Shown in pieces: positions 54,611 through 62,207 of a stretch of DNA of 64,000 nt. A program made the translations under genes and the position numbers. The notes under the pieces are model-generated. The model saw only the letters and a program-made list of their open reading frames with translations. It ran no database searches and was not told the DNA's origin. The first letter of the stretch is position 1; every line of letters begins with the position of its first letter. Source of the stretch: Roseivirga sp. BDSF3-8 (GTDB lineage Bacteria; Bacteroidota; Bacteroidia; Cytophagales; Cyclobacteriaceae); contig NZ_JBGNFV010000001.1 of NCBI RefSeq assembly GCF_041449215.1, positions 5,349,001 through 5,413,000 on the forward strand. Reading direction: 5' to 3'.

Positions 54611-56491
54611 ATGAAAAAGACCCTTACCCTAATCTTAGTGTGGGCGCTCGCTTTGACTACGGCATACGCCCAGGAAGTAGTGGCTACGGACATCGATATC
54701 AATAACTGTATTACGCAACTGGAAGTCGGCAGTAGCTATGACTTTAATGTCACTTTTACACCATCTAACACGACTAACCAAAACATAGCCTGGACGGCTG
54801 ATGATGGCATAAGTGTCAATTATTTGAGCGGCGTATACACAGCAACGTCTACGGGCATGAAATCAGTTACGGCCACCAGTTTCAGCAATGGGGCGGCTTA
54901 TGATCAATGCTTCTTTGAAGTAGTGGACAGCTCACCGGAAGACCCTTACGGGATTACAGAAGCAGAGGACTATGACAGCCAGAGCGGTGTGGCATCAGGA
55001 GGCAGCGGTGTAGCAGTGGGCTATATCGAAGACGGTGATTATGTGCTGTTTTACAATATGGACTTCAGCAACCAAAACCCGGAGGAAGTACGTGTACGTG
55101 CGTCGAGCGACCGCACCGGTGGCACCTTAGAGTTTCGCCTCGGAAGCCCGACAGGTACCCTTATCAGTTCTGTCAATATCACCCATACCGGCGGATGGAA
55201 TAGCTTTCAGGATTTTACCGCTCCCGTGAGTAATGTCAGCGGGGTGCACACCTTATACCTCGTGTTTAAAGGAGGCAGCGGCTACCTGTTTGATGTAGAC
55301 AACTTCCAGTTTAACCCCGGAGAGGTAGTAGCAATCGAGATCAATAACTGCATCGCGCAACTCGAAATCGGCAGTACGTATGACTTTGATGTCACCTTCA
55401 CCCCTTCTAATACGACTAACCAGAACATAGCCTGGACGGCAGATGACGGGTATAGCGTGGATTACCTGAGTGGCCTATATACAGCGACCTCAGTGGGTAC
55501 CAAAACAGTTTATGCCACCAGTTTCAGCAATGGCTCGGCGGGTGATCAGTGCACCTTCCAGGTAGTGGACAGTTCGCCTGAAGATCCATATACGCTTACG
55601 GAAGCCGAAAACTACGATGGCCAAAGCGGCGTACGTCTCGGCGGAAGCGGGATAGCTGTCGGGTATATTGAGAACGGGGACTATGTCGTGTTCTATAATA
55701 TGGACTTTGCCGATGGCGCTTCGGATGTACGGGTTCGCGCCAGCAGTGACCGTACGGGCGGTATCCTTGAGTTCAGGCTCGGAAGTCCCACCGGTACGCT
55801 GGTGAGTTCCGTCAGTATCACCAATACGGGGGGCTGGAATACTTTTCAGAATTTTTATGCGAATGTAAGCGGTGCGTCAGGCGTAAAAAACCTATACCTC
55901 GTATTCAAAGGCGGCAGCGGCTACCTGTTCGATGTGGATCACTTCCAGTTCACACCCGCTGAGGTGGTGGCCACGGATGTGTTCATCAACAACTGTATCG
56001 ACACCCTGCAGCTAGGCGATGTATATGACTTCGATGCCACCCTGGTGCCGGCTAATACAACCAACCAAAACCTTGCCTGGACGGCAGACGATGGTTTTAG
56101 TGTCGATTATCTGAGCGGAGAGTATACAGCAACCTCCACCGGTCAGAAAACAGTGTATGTCACCAGCTTCAGCAATGGGGCCGCTAGCGATCAATGCAGC
56201 TTTGTCGTGGTGGACTCAGCCGAATCGGCCAGAATGAGCCTGCCCTCGGACAGGGCCCTGGCGACCGACTCTCAAATGGTTGTGTACCCTAATCCGGCAG
56301 TCGACGGCCGCTACCACATATCCCTTTCAGGTGATATAACCTACACTATGCAGGTAAGGGATCTGACAGGCAAAGTGGTATGGGAGCAAAAAGCTCTGCG
56401 TAAAGCCACTATTGACCTGTCTGCTCAGCCGGATGGCATCTACATTCTGCAGATACCGGGCCTGGAAACCCGGAAGCTTATTAAGCAGTAG
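54611..56491 (+). CDS. T9SS-secreted carbohydrate-binding protein with alternating Big-like and CBM6 domains
   Basis: 626 aa from ATG 54611, the start of the signal peptide MKKTLTLILVWALALTTAYA. Three Big-like repeats (INNCITQLEVGSSYDFNVTF, INNCIAQLEIGSTYDFDVTF, INNCIDTLQLGDVYDFDATL) alternate with two CBM6-type modules (EAEDYDSQSGVASGGSGVAV to GGSGYLFDVDNFQF; EAENYDGQSGVRLGGSGIAV to GGSGYLFDVDHFQF). A type A T9SS sorting domain (VYPNPAVDGRYHI to ETRKLIKQ) ends the protein. CBM6 usually binds xylan or beta-glucans. No catalytic domain is present, so it is likely an adhesin or a substrate-capturing protein. The two CBM6 copies are very similar at DNA level, pointing to recent duplication. Confidence 0.88.
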   Translation: MKKTLTLILVWALALTTAYAQEVVATDIDINNCITQLEVGSSYDFNVTFTPSNTTNQNIAWTADDGISVNYLSGVYTATSTGMKSVTATSFSNGAAYDQCFFEVVDSSPEDPYGITEAEDYDSQSGVASGGSGVAVGYIEDGDYVLFYNMDFSNQNPEEVRVRASSDRTGGTLEFRLGSPTGTLISSVNITHTGGWNSFQDFTAPVSNVSGVHTLYLVFKGGSGYLFDVDNFQFNPGEVVAIEINNCIAQLEIGSTYDFDVTFTPSNTTNQNIAWTADDGYSVDYLSGLYTATSVGTKTVYATSFSNGSAGDQCTFQVVDSSPEDPYTLTEAENYDGQSGVRLGGSGIAVGYIENGDYVVFYNMDFADGASDVRVRASSDRTGGILEFRLGSPTGTLVSSVSITNTGGWNTFQNFYANVSGASGVKNLYLVFKGGSGYLFDVDHFQFTPAEVVATDVFINNCIDTLQLGDVYDFDATLVPANTTNQNLAWTADDGFSVDYLSGEYTATSTGQKTVYVTSFSNGAASDQCSFVVVDSAESARMSLPSDRALATDSQMVVYPNPAVDGRYHISLSGDITYTMQVRDLTGKVVWEQKALRKATIDLSAQPDGIYILQIPGLETRKLIKQ

Positions 56492-56513
56492 GGTTATACC
56501 TACACAGGACATA

Positions 56514-56550
56514 AAAGGGACTGGCCAATCGTACAAAGGCCAGTCCCTTT
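56514..56550 (+). terminator. intrinsic terminator after the CBM6 gene
   Basis: 13-bp perfect stem AAAGGGACTGGCC/GGCCAGTCCCTTT with an 11-nt loop. Confidence 0.85.
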
Positions 56551-56728
56551 CTGGTATATAGAAACCAAGCCATGCTCCTATTGAGCTGGCCTTTTTCTCA
56601 TCCCCCGAGGCAAGGGCTAAGCATGGCTAAAACACCGGGCCATGCGTTTCTTATTCTGATTACTCCAAACATTCCCCCCGCCGCCAGTGGTTGTTTACAT
56701 AAACTACCATTGAATAAAACGAAGAGAG

Positions 56729-57079
56729 ATGATCGACATTAAAAGAGAAGAGAATATTCTGTTTACGACTGCTACAGGAAAGCTTGAAGACCGTGACTAC
56801 AATCAGTTGGAGCCTGTACTAAACCAGATGAAATCAGACTATGAGCATATAAGCTGGTACTTTAGAATGGATGACTTCGATGGGTGGTCTCCAAAAGGCT
56901 TATGGCGGGACCTGAAAATAGACGCCAATAATTTTGACAACCTGGATAAGGTAGCAATAGTAGGTGAAGACACGTGGCAAAAGCTCATGACAGAGGCTAT
57001 GAAACCTCTTACCAGCGGAGAAGTGAAGTATTTCAACGAAAAAGATGATTCCATAGCCAGGGACTGGGTACGAAACTGA
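56729..57079 (+). CDS. STAS/SpoIIAA-like family protein
   Basis: 116 aa. EENILFTTATGKLEDRDYNQ, then ISWYFRMDDFDGWSPKGLWR and DNLDKVAIVGEDTWQKLM match the SpoIIAA-like (lipocalin-type STAS) family. These small cytoplasmic proteins probably bind lipids or other small ligands. Convergent with the DUF4236 gene, with only 2 bp between the stops. Confidence 0.8.
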   Translation: MIDIKREENILFTTATGKLEDRDYNQLEPVLNQMKSDYEHISWYFRMDDFDGWSPKGLWRDLKIDANNFDNLDKVAIVGEDTWQKLMTEAMKPLTSGEVKYFNEKDDSIARDWVRN

Positions 57080-57081
57080 GG

Positions 57082-57708
57082 TTACACCTCATGCAGGGTG
57101 GCTTCCTGTCGATAGGGTTCAGCGTATTTTTTAATCATGTCATACCTGTGCTGTTGTCTGGCATAATGTATGATATCTTCTACCAGTAAGGGGTTCGTAT
57201 AATTAGAATAGGCTCTATCGAGATGGTAAACCACATCCCGGTTATTCTTTTTATACCATTGTCTTTGCGCCCTGTTCAGTTCCGCCAGGGCCTGGCCTGC
57301 ATCGGAGGTATGAGCACGATAGCGCAATACGCCGAAAATACCGAGCAGTAATAACCCGATGGGAAAAAACAATACCATAAAGCCAATGCCCACCAATAAC
57401 ACCCACTTATGGCTGGCCATGAATGTCCGGTCCCGATAGTACTTTTTTGCCTGGAGAAAGGGCTCGGAAGCCATATAGCCCTGGGCTACCATTTCTTTGG
57501 GCTGCTTCCGGGAGGATTTTAGCTGTGATTTTCCGCCTATTTTTTGGCGGGAGGAAAGGCCCGTTCCCGGAATACTTGTATTAAGGTAGGTACCTCTTTT
57601 ACCTACGTTTACACTGAGGCCTCTACCCCCTAAAGTAGTGGAAATACCGCTCTTGCTCAGGTTAAGTTTAATACCCGGCGCTATTTTTATCGATTTTCTA
57701 AATCTCAT
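57082..57708 (-). CDS. DUF4236 domain membrane protein
   Basis: 208 aa. The first 55 residues (MRFRKSIKIAPGIKLNLSKS, GISTTLGGRGLSVNVGKRGT) are a complete DUF4236 domain. A hydrophobic pair near 105-135 (WVLLVGIGFMVLFFPIGLLL) suggests a membrane hairpin, and the C-terminal helical part is unrecognised. Function unknown. Confidence 0.85.
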   Translation of the reverse strand: MRFRKSIKIAPGIKLNLSKSGISTTLGGRGLSVNVGKRGTYLNTSIPGTGLSSRQKIGGKSQLKSSRKQPKEMVAQGYMASEPFLQAKKYYRDRTFMASHKWVLLVGIGFMVLFFPIGLLLLGIFGVLRYRAHTSDAGQALAELNRAQRQWYKKNNRDVVYHLDRAYSNYTNPLLVEDIIHYARQQHRYDMIKKYAEPYRQEATLHEV

Positions 57709-57823
57709 GAAGGTCTTGCAATTGATTATGCAGGAAGTTCCTGAGATATAAGAACAACTAAAGAGGTCAATTTCCCAATGGGCGGAATTAGTTTCCCTAC
57801 GCGTTAAAAATCTACTTAAGCCC

Positions 57824-58711
57824 TTAGGCCAAATGGTCCTTAAAAAACGCTATCGTGCGGTTCCAGGCCAGCTCGGCAGCGGGCTTATCATACCGGGCGG
57901 TAGAGTCATTATGAAATCCATGGTTGACACCGGGGTACATATGGGCTGTATAGTCCTTATCATGCTCCTTTAGTGCCTCTTCGTAGGCAGGCCAGCCGGC
58001 ATTGACGCGCTCATCAAGCCCGGCATAGTGCAGTAAGAGTGGCGCCTTGATGTGCGATACCATGTCTGCAGAAGGCTGTCCGCCGTAAAAGGGTACGGCC
58101 GCCTTTAGCTCAGGGACTTTCACAGCCATCATATTAGATACCCAACCGCCAAAGCAAAATCCTACCACCCCTACATCTCCTGAACAGGTGGGATGTGTAT
58201 GCAAATGGTAGAAAGCAGCAATGAAATCATTCAGCATTTCATCACGGTCTCTCTCTCTTTGCATAGCACGTCCGTCATCATCATTGCCGGGGTAGCCTCC
58301 AATCGGTGAAAGGGCATCAGGCGCGATAGTGACAAAGCCTGCCAGGGCTGCCCGCCTTGCCACATCAGCTATATGAGGGTTCAGTCCGCGGTTTTCGTGC
58401 ACGACCACTATGCCGGGTAGCTTACCCGCTGCATCCTTCGGCCTGGAGAGTTGGGCAGCTATATTTCCCCCACCCTCCGGCGAGGAATAGGAGATCGTCT
58501 CGGTACGAAGCCGGGGGTCATCTTCGGGCACCTGAATGGTATCCTGATAGTTAGGCATGACGGCACTGAGCAAAGAGCCGAGTGTGATACTGCCTACTGC
58601 ATAAACGCCCAACTTTTCCAGAAACTCCCGCCTCTCCATCTTATTATGGGCGTAGGCATCGTAGAGCCTGAATACTTCCTGGTCGATCTGGTCTTTTTCA
58701 ATTTTCTTCAT
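57824..58711 (-). CDS. dienelactone hydrolase family protein with TAT-like N-terminus
   Basis: 295 aa. N-terminal region MERREFLEKLGVYAVGSITL resembles a TAT-type leader with a preceding 23-residue extension. The alpha/beta-hydrolase has VVHENRGLNPHIADVARRAA, the nucleophile elbow GFCFGG (Cys), Asp in YAGLDERVN and His in NHGFHNDST, the catalytic triad of dienelactone hydrolases. Such enzymes open lactones or esters in aromatic degradation, but many relatives have other substrates. Acts probably in the periplasm. Confidence 0.85.
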   Translation of the reverse strand: MKKIEKDQIDQEVFRLYDAYAHNKMERREFLEKLGVYAVGSITLGSLLSAVMPNYQDTIQVPEDDPRLRTETISYSSPEGGGNIAAQLSRPKDAAGKLPGIVVVHENRGLNPHIADVARRAALAGFVTIAPDALSPIGGYPGNDDDGRAMQRERDRDEMLNDFIAAFYHLHTHPTCSGDVGVVGFCFGGWVSNMMAVKVPELKAAVPFYGGQPSADMVSHIKAPLLLHYAGLDERVNAGWPAYEEALKEHDKDYTAHMYPGVNHGFHNDSTARYDKPAAELAWNRTIAFFKDHLA

Positions 58712-58805
58712 GATTTGGCAAAAATCCGGTTAGGAGCTGGCATGGCGCTACTATTAAAAACAGCCATTCAATATACCTAAGCAGCGTCTCTTTACCTAGC
58801 TACAT

Positions 58806-58836
58806 GAAAAAAGGAGGCTTAAAAAAAACCTCCTTT
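58806..58836 (-). terminator. intrinsic terminator of pinensin-like gene 4
   Basis: 8-bp stem AAAGGAGG/CCTCCTTT with an 11-nt A-rich loop. On the minus strand it is followed by TTTTTC. It lies between the peptide gene and the dienelactone hydrolase gene, so the peptide is a separate transcript. Confidence 0.7.
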
Positions 58837-58919
58837 GTATCTGGAAAGATTAGTTACCGCCAGGAACTATCAATTCGCATAACTGCGGATTATTACAGTA
58901 TGTATTCTGTTTTTAATGT

Positions 58920-59096
58920 TTAAAGACAAACTTGACCATTGCACTGTGTAACATGAATGGTAGGACATTCAACTTCCGTACAAAAAAATGAACAGTTGCC
59001 GATATACGTATCTTCACCCCCCTTCACGTGTTTCACCTTTTCGGTGGTAGTAAAACTTTGCACATCAAGTTGAGAGAGATTAAGCTTTCTTTTCAT
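58920..59096 (-). CDS. pinensin-like RiPP precursor peptide 4
   Basis: 58 aa. The leader MKRKLNLSQLDVQSFTTTEK fits the pinensin-type pattern (S-F-T-T in place of S-F-V-T), and KGG at residues 25-27 separates a 31-residue core with five Cys and several Thr and Ser (IGNCSFFCTEVECP, then TQCNGQVCL). The ATG is preceded by AAACAGTT and the shared upstream element TATATTAAAGTA. It is divergent from the rtcB attenuator region. No modification genes nearby. Confidence 0.72.
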   Translation of the reverse strand: MKRKLNLSQLDVQSFTTTEKVKHVKGGEDTYIGNCSFFCTEVECPTIHVTQCNGQVCL

Positions 59097-59117
59097 AACT
59101 GTTTACGTTTAGTTGAT

Positions 59118-59129
59118 TACTTTAATATA
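59118..59129 (-). promoter_or_regulatory. upstream element TATATTAAAGTA of pinensin-like gene 4
   Basis: Identical 12-mer to the element at 43236-43247, at nearly the same distance from the ATG (21 versus 25 nt) and with the same following words ACTAAAC and AAACAG. Confidence 0.55.
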
Positions 59130-59253
59130 GGTAATTAAAAACTTAAACCCTAAGCACTTACATGCCGTCCATCAGATGGTTCAGTGCTATTAATCAACAG
59201 GTATATTAATTATAAATAACATAAAGTATTTGCAAAATCATGCAGCTATGCAT

Positions 59254-59261
59254 TACCTTTG
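59254..59261 (+). promoter_or_regulatory. candidate promoter of the rtcB-prfH operon (TACCTTTG)
   Basis: TACCTTTG matches TAnnTTTG exactly, with TTTG 21 nt upstream at 59229-59232 as a possible -33 element. A start about 6-8 nt downstream, near 59268, would place the leader hairpin at the very 5' end of the transcript. Confidence 0.6.
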
Positions 59262-59301
59262 CTCTCAATGTTTCACTCCTTCCCTGAAAGGAGGTCCTCA
59301 T

Positions 59302-59349
59302 ATGTCAGAACTTACCCTACATATCGCCCCTGCTACCGGAATAAGGTAA
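59302..59349 (+). CDS. leader peptide of the rtcB-prfH operon
   Basis: 15 codons, MSELTLHIAPATGIR. The Shine-Dalgarno AAAGGAGGT lies 7 nt before the ATG and is by far the strongest in the window; Bacteroidota genes normally lack one, so this start is made to depend on the 16S 3' tail. The ORF ends 29 nt before an intrinsic terminator. The peptide itself has no run of regulatory codons, so the act of initiation is the likely signal. Confidence 0.6.
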   Translation: MSELTLHIAPATGIR

Positions 59350-59377
59350 TTACCCTTATTCACAACTCATTTATTGT

Positions 59378-59401
59378 ACCCGGTAGCCTCCGGGTTTTTT
59401 T
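59378..59401 (+). terminator. intrinsic terminator inside the rtcB leader
   Basis: 6-bp stem ACCCGG/CCGGGT, loop TAGCCT, followed by seven T (59395-59401). It stands 110 nt before the rtcB ATG and is not at the end of any other gene, which marks it as an attenuator. Confidence 0.75.
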
Positions 59402-59511
59402 ATGCCCTTTCGGCTCTACCCTACCCGGATCACATCCCTTTATTATATTCTATATTAATATGGGTTGAATGGCATACCTATGTCAAATTCAACCTGCCTG
59501 ACATATACATT

Positions 59512-60918
59512 ATGGGCAATCAAAAGCTAAGGGGTAAAGACCTGAGCAAAATAGCATATACATCTGACCGGGCGAGGAGCCTGGCAGTAGACATTATTTC
59601 GAAACACTTTAAACATCATACAAAAAAGGAGCAATTAGCGCTGCTGACCAAAGTGCAGCAATCTCCAGAGGCTTACATGGACGATGAGCGGTTAACTACC
59701 CTGGCACAGGAATTCATGCCTGTGACTAAGCCATCAACAGGCAGGGAGATTACACTGCGCGAAGAACCGGTCCCGGTGACCCTGTTTGGGGCAAAGCATA
59801 TAGATACTAATGCAGTAAAGCAGATGGAGACCGCGCTGCACTTACCTATATCCTGCCGGGGGGCACTTATGCCGGACGCCCATCAGGGCTATGGCCTGCC
59901 GGTAGGTGCGGTGCTGGCGACTAAAAATGCCGTGATCCCCTATGGGGTGGGGCTGGACATCGGGTGCCGCATGAGCCTGAGTATCTATGAAGCTCCGGAG
60001 GCTTACCTTACCCGCTACGCCTACCAATTGAAAATGGCGCTGAAGTCACGGACAAACTTTGGTACGGGGGGTGCGCTGAATGAAAGCCGGGAGCATGAGG
60101 TACTGGACCGGGAGGAGTTCCGGGAAACAGACCTGCTGCGCCAACTGCACGGTAAGGCTGTGCGCCAGCTAGGTACCTCCGGCAGCGGCAACCACTTTGT
60201 GGAGTGGGGCATCATGCACCTGGCGGATGATAATGAGACGGGGCTGCCGGCTGGGCGCTACCTGGCCCTGCTTTCGCATAGCGGTAGCAGAGGACTGGGG
60301 GCAGGCATAGCCCGCTACTATACGGACGTGGCGCTGAGCCAATGCCGCCTGCCCGGACATGCAAAACCTCTGGCCTGGCTGGACCTGGACAGGGATGAAG
60401 GACAGGCTTACTGGCGGGCGATGAACCTGGCGGGAGACTATGCCAAAGCATGCCATGACAGTATACACGAAACACTGGGCAGCTACGTGGGCCTGAAACC
60501 GCTTCTCAAGGTAGATAACCATCACAACTTTGCGTGGAAGGAAACGGACCCGGATGGTGAGGAATATATCGTGCACCGCAAAGGGGCCACTCCTGCCGCG
60601 GAAGGCGAGTGGGGCATCATACCCGGTAGCATGACGGCTCCTGGCTACCTGGTGCGGGGCAAAGGCCATACGGAGTCTTTACAAAGCGCCTCGCATGGAG
60701 CCGGGCGGCGCTACAGCCGTAAACGGGCCCGGGAGAGCTATACAGGCAGTGAGATGCGTAAAACACTCCGGCAGGCAAACGTGACGCTGATAGGCGGTGG
60801 TGTGGATGAAGCGCCGGGTGCCTATAAAGACATCGAAACGGTCATGAAAAGCCAGAAAGACCTGGTAAGCATTCAGGGCCGCTTTGAGCCAAAAATTGTA
60901 CGGATGGACAAAAACTAA
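59512..60918 (+). CDS. rtcB2: RtcB-type RNA ligase, RtcB2-like, linked to PrfH
   Basis: 468 aa from the ATG at 59512; the frame is open upstream to 59374 but that part lies over the attenuator and is not RtcB-like. RtcB motifs: LMPDAHQGYGLPVGAV (Asp122, His124), GVGLDIGCRM (Cys152, metal ligand), GTSGSGNHFVEWG (His228), LLSHSGSRGLG (His256), VDNHHNFAW, and SASHGAGRRYSR with the guanylylated His near the C-terminus. RtcB joins RNA 2',3'-cyclic phosphate or 3'-phosphate ends to 5'-OH ends using GTP. The gene is 7 bp upstream of prfH, the arrangement of the ribosome repair pair that mends 16S rRNA cut in the decoding centre. Confidence 0.93.
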   Translation: MGNQKLRGKDLSKIAYTSDRARSLAVDIISKHFKHHTKKEQLALLTKVQQSPEAYMDDERLTTLAQEFMPVTKPSTGREITLREEPVPVTLFGAKHIDTNAVKQMETALHLPISCRGALMPDAHQGYGLPVGAVLATKNAVIPYGVGLDIGCRMSLSIYEAPEAYLTRYAYQLKMALKSRTNFGTGGALNESREHEVLDREEFRETDLLRQLHGKAVRQLGTSGSGNHFVEWGIMHLADDNETGLPAGRYLALLSHSGSRGLGAGIARYYTDVALSQCRLPGHAKPLAWLDLDRDEGQAYWRAMNLAGDYAKACHDSIHETLGSYVGLKPLLKVDNHHNFAWKETDPDGEEYIVHRKGATPAAEGEWGIIPGSMTAPGYLVRGKGHTESLQSASHGAGRRYSRKRARESYTGSEMRKTLRQANVTLIGGGVDEAPGAYKDIETVMKSQKDLVSIQGRFEPKIVRMDKN

Positions 60919-60925
60919 GTAACCA

Positions 60926-61639
60926 ATGAGCAATCAATATAACGAACAACTGATACAGATTACGGCAGGCCGCGGGCCTGCTGAATGTACCTGGGTGGTG
61001 GCCCGGGTCCTGAAGGTGCTGCTGGCAGAAGCCCGCAACGAAGGACTGGAGGCTGAGGTGATCAGCCGGCAGGAAGGGCAGGAAAATGGCACACTGCAAT
61101 CGGCAGCAGTAAAGCTGAGGGGCAAAAACCTGAAAGACTTTCTGGATGATTGGGAAGGTACGGTGCAGTGGATAGGCCGCAGCCCTTTTCGTAAGTTTCA
61201 TAAGCGAAAGAACTGGTTTGTATCTGTGCAGCGCATCCATGATCCGGGTGCCCACCTGACACTGCAGGACAGGGAGGTGCGCTATGAGGCGACGCGCTCT
61301 GGGGGACCGGGAGGACAGCATGTGAACAAGGTGAGCACTGCGGTGCGTGCCACGCACCTGCCTACGGGGCTGAGTGTACTGGCCAGTGACCACCGCTCTC
61401 AGCACCAAAACCGGCAGGCGGCCCGCAAGCGTCTGGAAATGGCGCTGCAGGAGGAGAAGCTGAAGGAGCAGCAGGCAAAACTGCAGGAAAACTGGCTGAA
61501 CCAGATCGAAGTAGAGCGTGGGAATGCCATCCGCACATTTGAGGGCACGGATTTTAGGCCGCGCCACAAAGCCAGCAAAAAACGGCAGCGCCGTACGGCT
61601 GACAAACAAGCCTGGAAGAAGGACATAGAGGAGCTTTGA
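60926..61639 (+). CDS. prfH: peptide chain release factor homologue PrfH
   Basis: 237 aa. It has the GGQ peptidyl-tRNA hydrolysis motif (SGGPGGQHVNKVSTAVRATH, Gly129-Gly130-Gln131) but is much shorter than RF1/RF2 (about 360 aa) and lacks their stop-codon recognition domain. The N-terminal part (QITAGRGPAECTWVVARVLK) and the basic C-terminal tail (RPRHKASKKRQRRTADKQAW) are those of PrfH. PrfH releases the nascent chain from ribosomes whose 16S rRNA has been cut, so that RtcB can rejoin the ends. Second gene of the rtcB-prfH operon; its stop lies within the terminator stem. Confidence 0.95.
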   Translation: MSNQYNEQLIQITAGRGPAECTWVVARVLKVLLAEARNEGLEAEVISRQEGQENGTLQSAAVKLRGKNLKDFLDDWEGTVQWIGRSPFRKFHKRKNWFVSVQRIHDPGAHLTLQDREVRYEATRSGGPGGQHVNKVSTAVRATHLPTGLSVLASDHRSQHQNRQAARKRLEMALQEEKLKEQQAKLQENWLNQIEVERGNAIRTFEGTDFRPRHKASKKRQRRTADKQAWKKDIEEL

Positions 61640-61653
61640 GCTCCTCTTTTTTT
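61628..61653 (+). terminator. intrinsic terminator overlapping the end of prfH
   Basis: 8-bp perfect stem GAGGAGCT/AGCTCCTC with loop TTG and seven T. The prfH stop codon lies in the loop and right arm. Confidence 0.88.
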
Positions 61654-61663
61654 GATTACAACA

Positions 61664-61691
61664 AAACCACGCACCAGCCGGCACGTGGTTT
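61664..61691 (-). terminator. hairpin downstream of pinensin-like gene 5
   Basis: 8-bp perfect stem AAACCACG/CGTGGTTT with a 12-nt loop, followed on the minus strand by TGTTG; the T-tract is weak. Confidence 0.55.
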
Positions 61692-61715
61692 ATATGTAGA
61701 AAGAATAGTCTTAGA

Positions 61716-61961
61716 TCAGGCGCAGGGCTCGCAGTGATAGTTACCTGGCTCTGTATCACACGGTCTGTGTGTATAGAAGTTGTTAGGGTTACAGGAGTTA
61801 GAACCTCCTCCATCACCACCAGTACCGCCGCCGTCGCACCCGGCCCAGCCGCCTGTACAGCCATAGGTCAGGTATCCGGCTTTTACCGTATTAGCCTTGT
61901 GATCGGGCATATCGGTTACGAAACTATTCACCTGTAATTGATTTAGCTTAAGCTTTTTCAT
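61716..61961 (-). CDS. pinensin-like RiPP precursor peptide 5, Gly-rich
   Basis: 81 aa. The leader MKKLKLNQLQVNSFVTDMPD is the best match of the five to the pinensin-type pattern. A KAG site at residues 27-29 precedes a 52-residue core with seven Cys and a Gly-rich middle (GCTGGWAGCDGGGTGGDGGG), ending HCEPCA. The core has no similarity to the others. It is convergent with prfH. Upstream DNA has a related form of the element seen at 43236 and 59118 (TATATT-C-TATACTAA, then GAAACAG). Confidence 0.75.
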   Translation of the reverse strand: MKKLKLNQLQVNSFVTDMPDHKANTVKAGYLTYGCTGGWAGCDGGGTGGDGGGSNSCNPNNFYTHRPCDTEPGNYHCEPCA

Positions 61962-62207
61962 AGTAAGTCATTATCTGTTTCCTTTACTTAGTATAGAATA
62001 TATATTGAATAAAACAAATAAAATGCGCTATTTTATATTATTTACTACATAAAAACCATCCAAAAAGAACCGTTAATTTCATTATATATTTTAAATAAAA
62101 ATGACTGCCGCCTATATACCACCCTTCGCTTAGGTGGTATTACTGAGTGTGTAGATAAGGTAGGGGCTTCGGTTCTTTCTCAAAGCGGAGAGTGAAGGCA
62201 GGAAGTT

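Larger units (their letters stand above)
59276..59401 (+). promoter_or_regulatory. predicted attenuator controlling rtcB-prfH
   Basis: Elements in order. (a) CTCCTT (59276-59281) pairs with AAGGAG (59288-59293), hiding the leader Shine-Dalgarno. (b) GAAAGGAGGT (59286-59295) is complementary over 10 nt to the Bacteroidota 16S rRNA 3' tail. (c) A 15-codon leader ORF, 59302-59349. (d) GCTACCGG (59332-59339, inside the ORF) is exactly complementary to CCGGTAGC (59380-59387), enclosing a second hairpin AATAAGG/CCTTATT (59340-59346 with 59354-59360). (e) The terminator ACCCGG/CCGGGT plus seven T overlaps CCGGTAGC, so antiterminator and terminator exclude each other. A ribosome finishing the leader would cover GCTACCGG and favour termination. 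Without initiation, the antiterminator forms and rtcB is transcribed. Structure is read from sequence; the mechanism is inference. Confidence 0.6.

Noticed and set aside
59374-59511. N-terminal extension of RtcB from the upstream in-frame start
   Set aside because: The extension is hydrophobic, not RtcB-like, and would start inside the terminator hairpin; the ATG at 59512 begins the family sequence.
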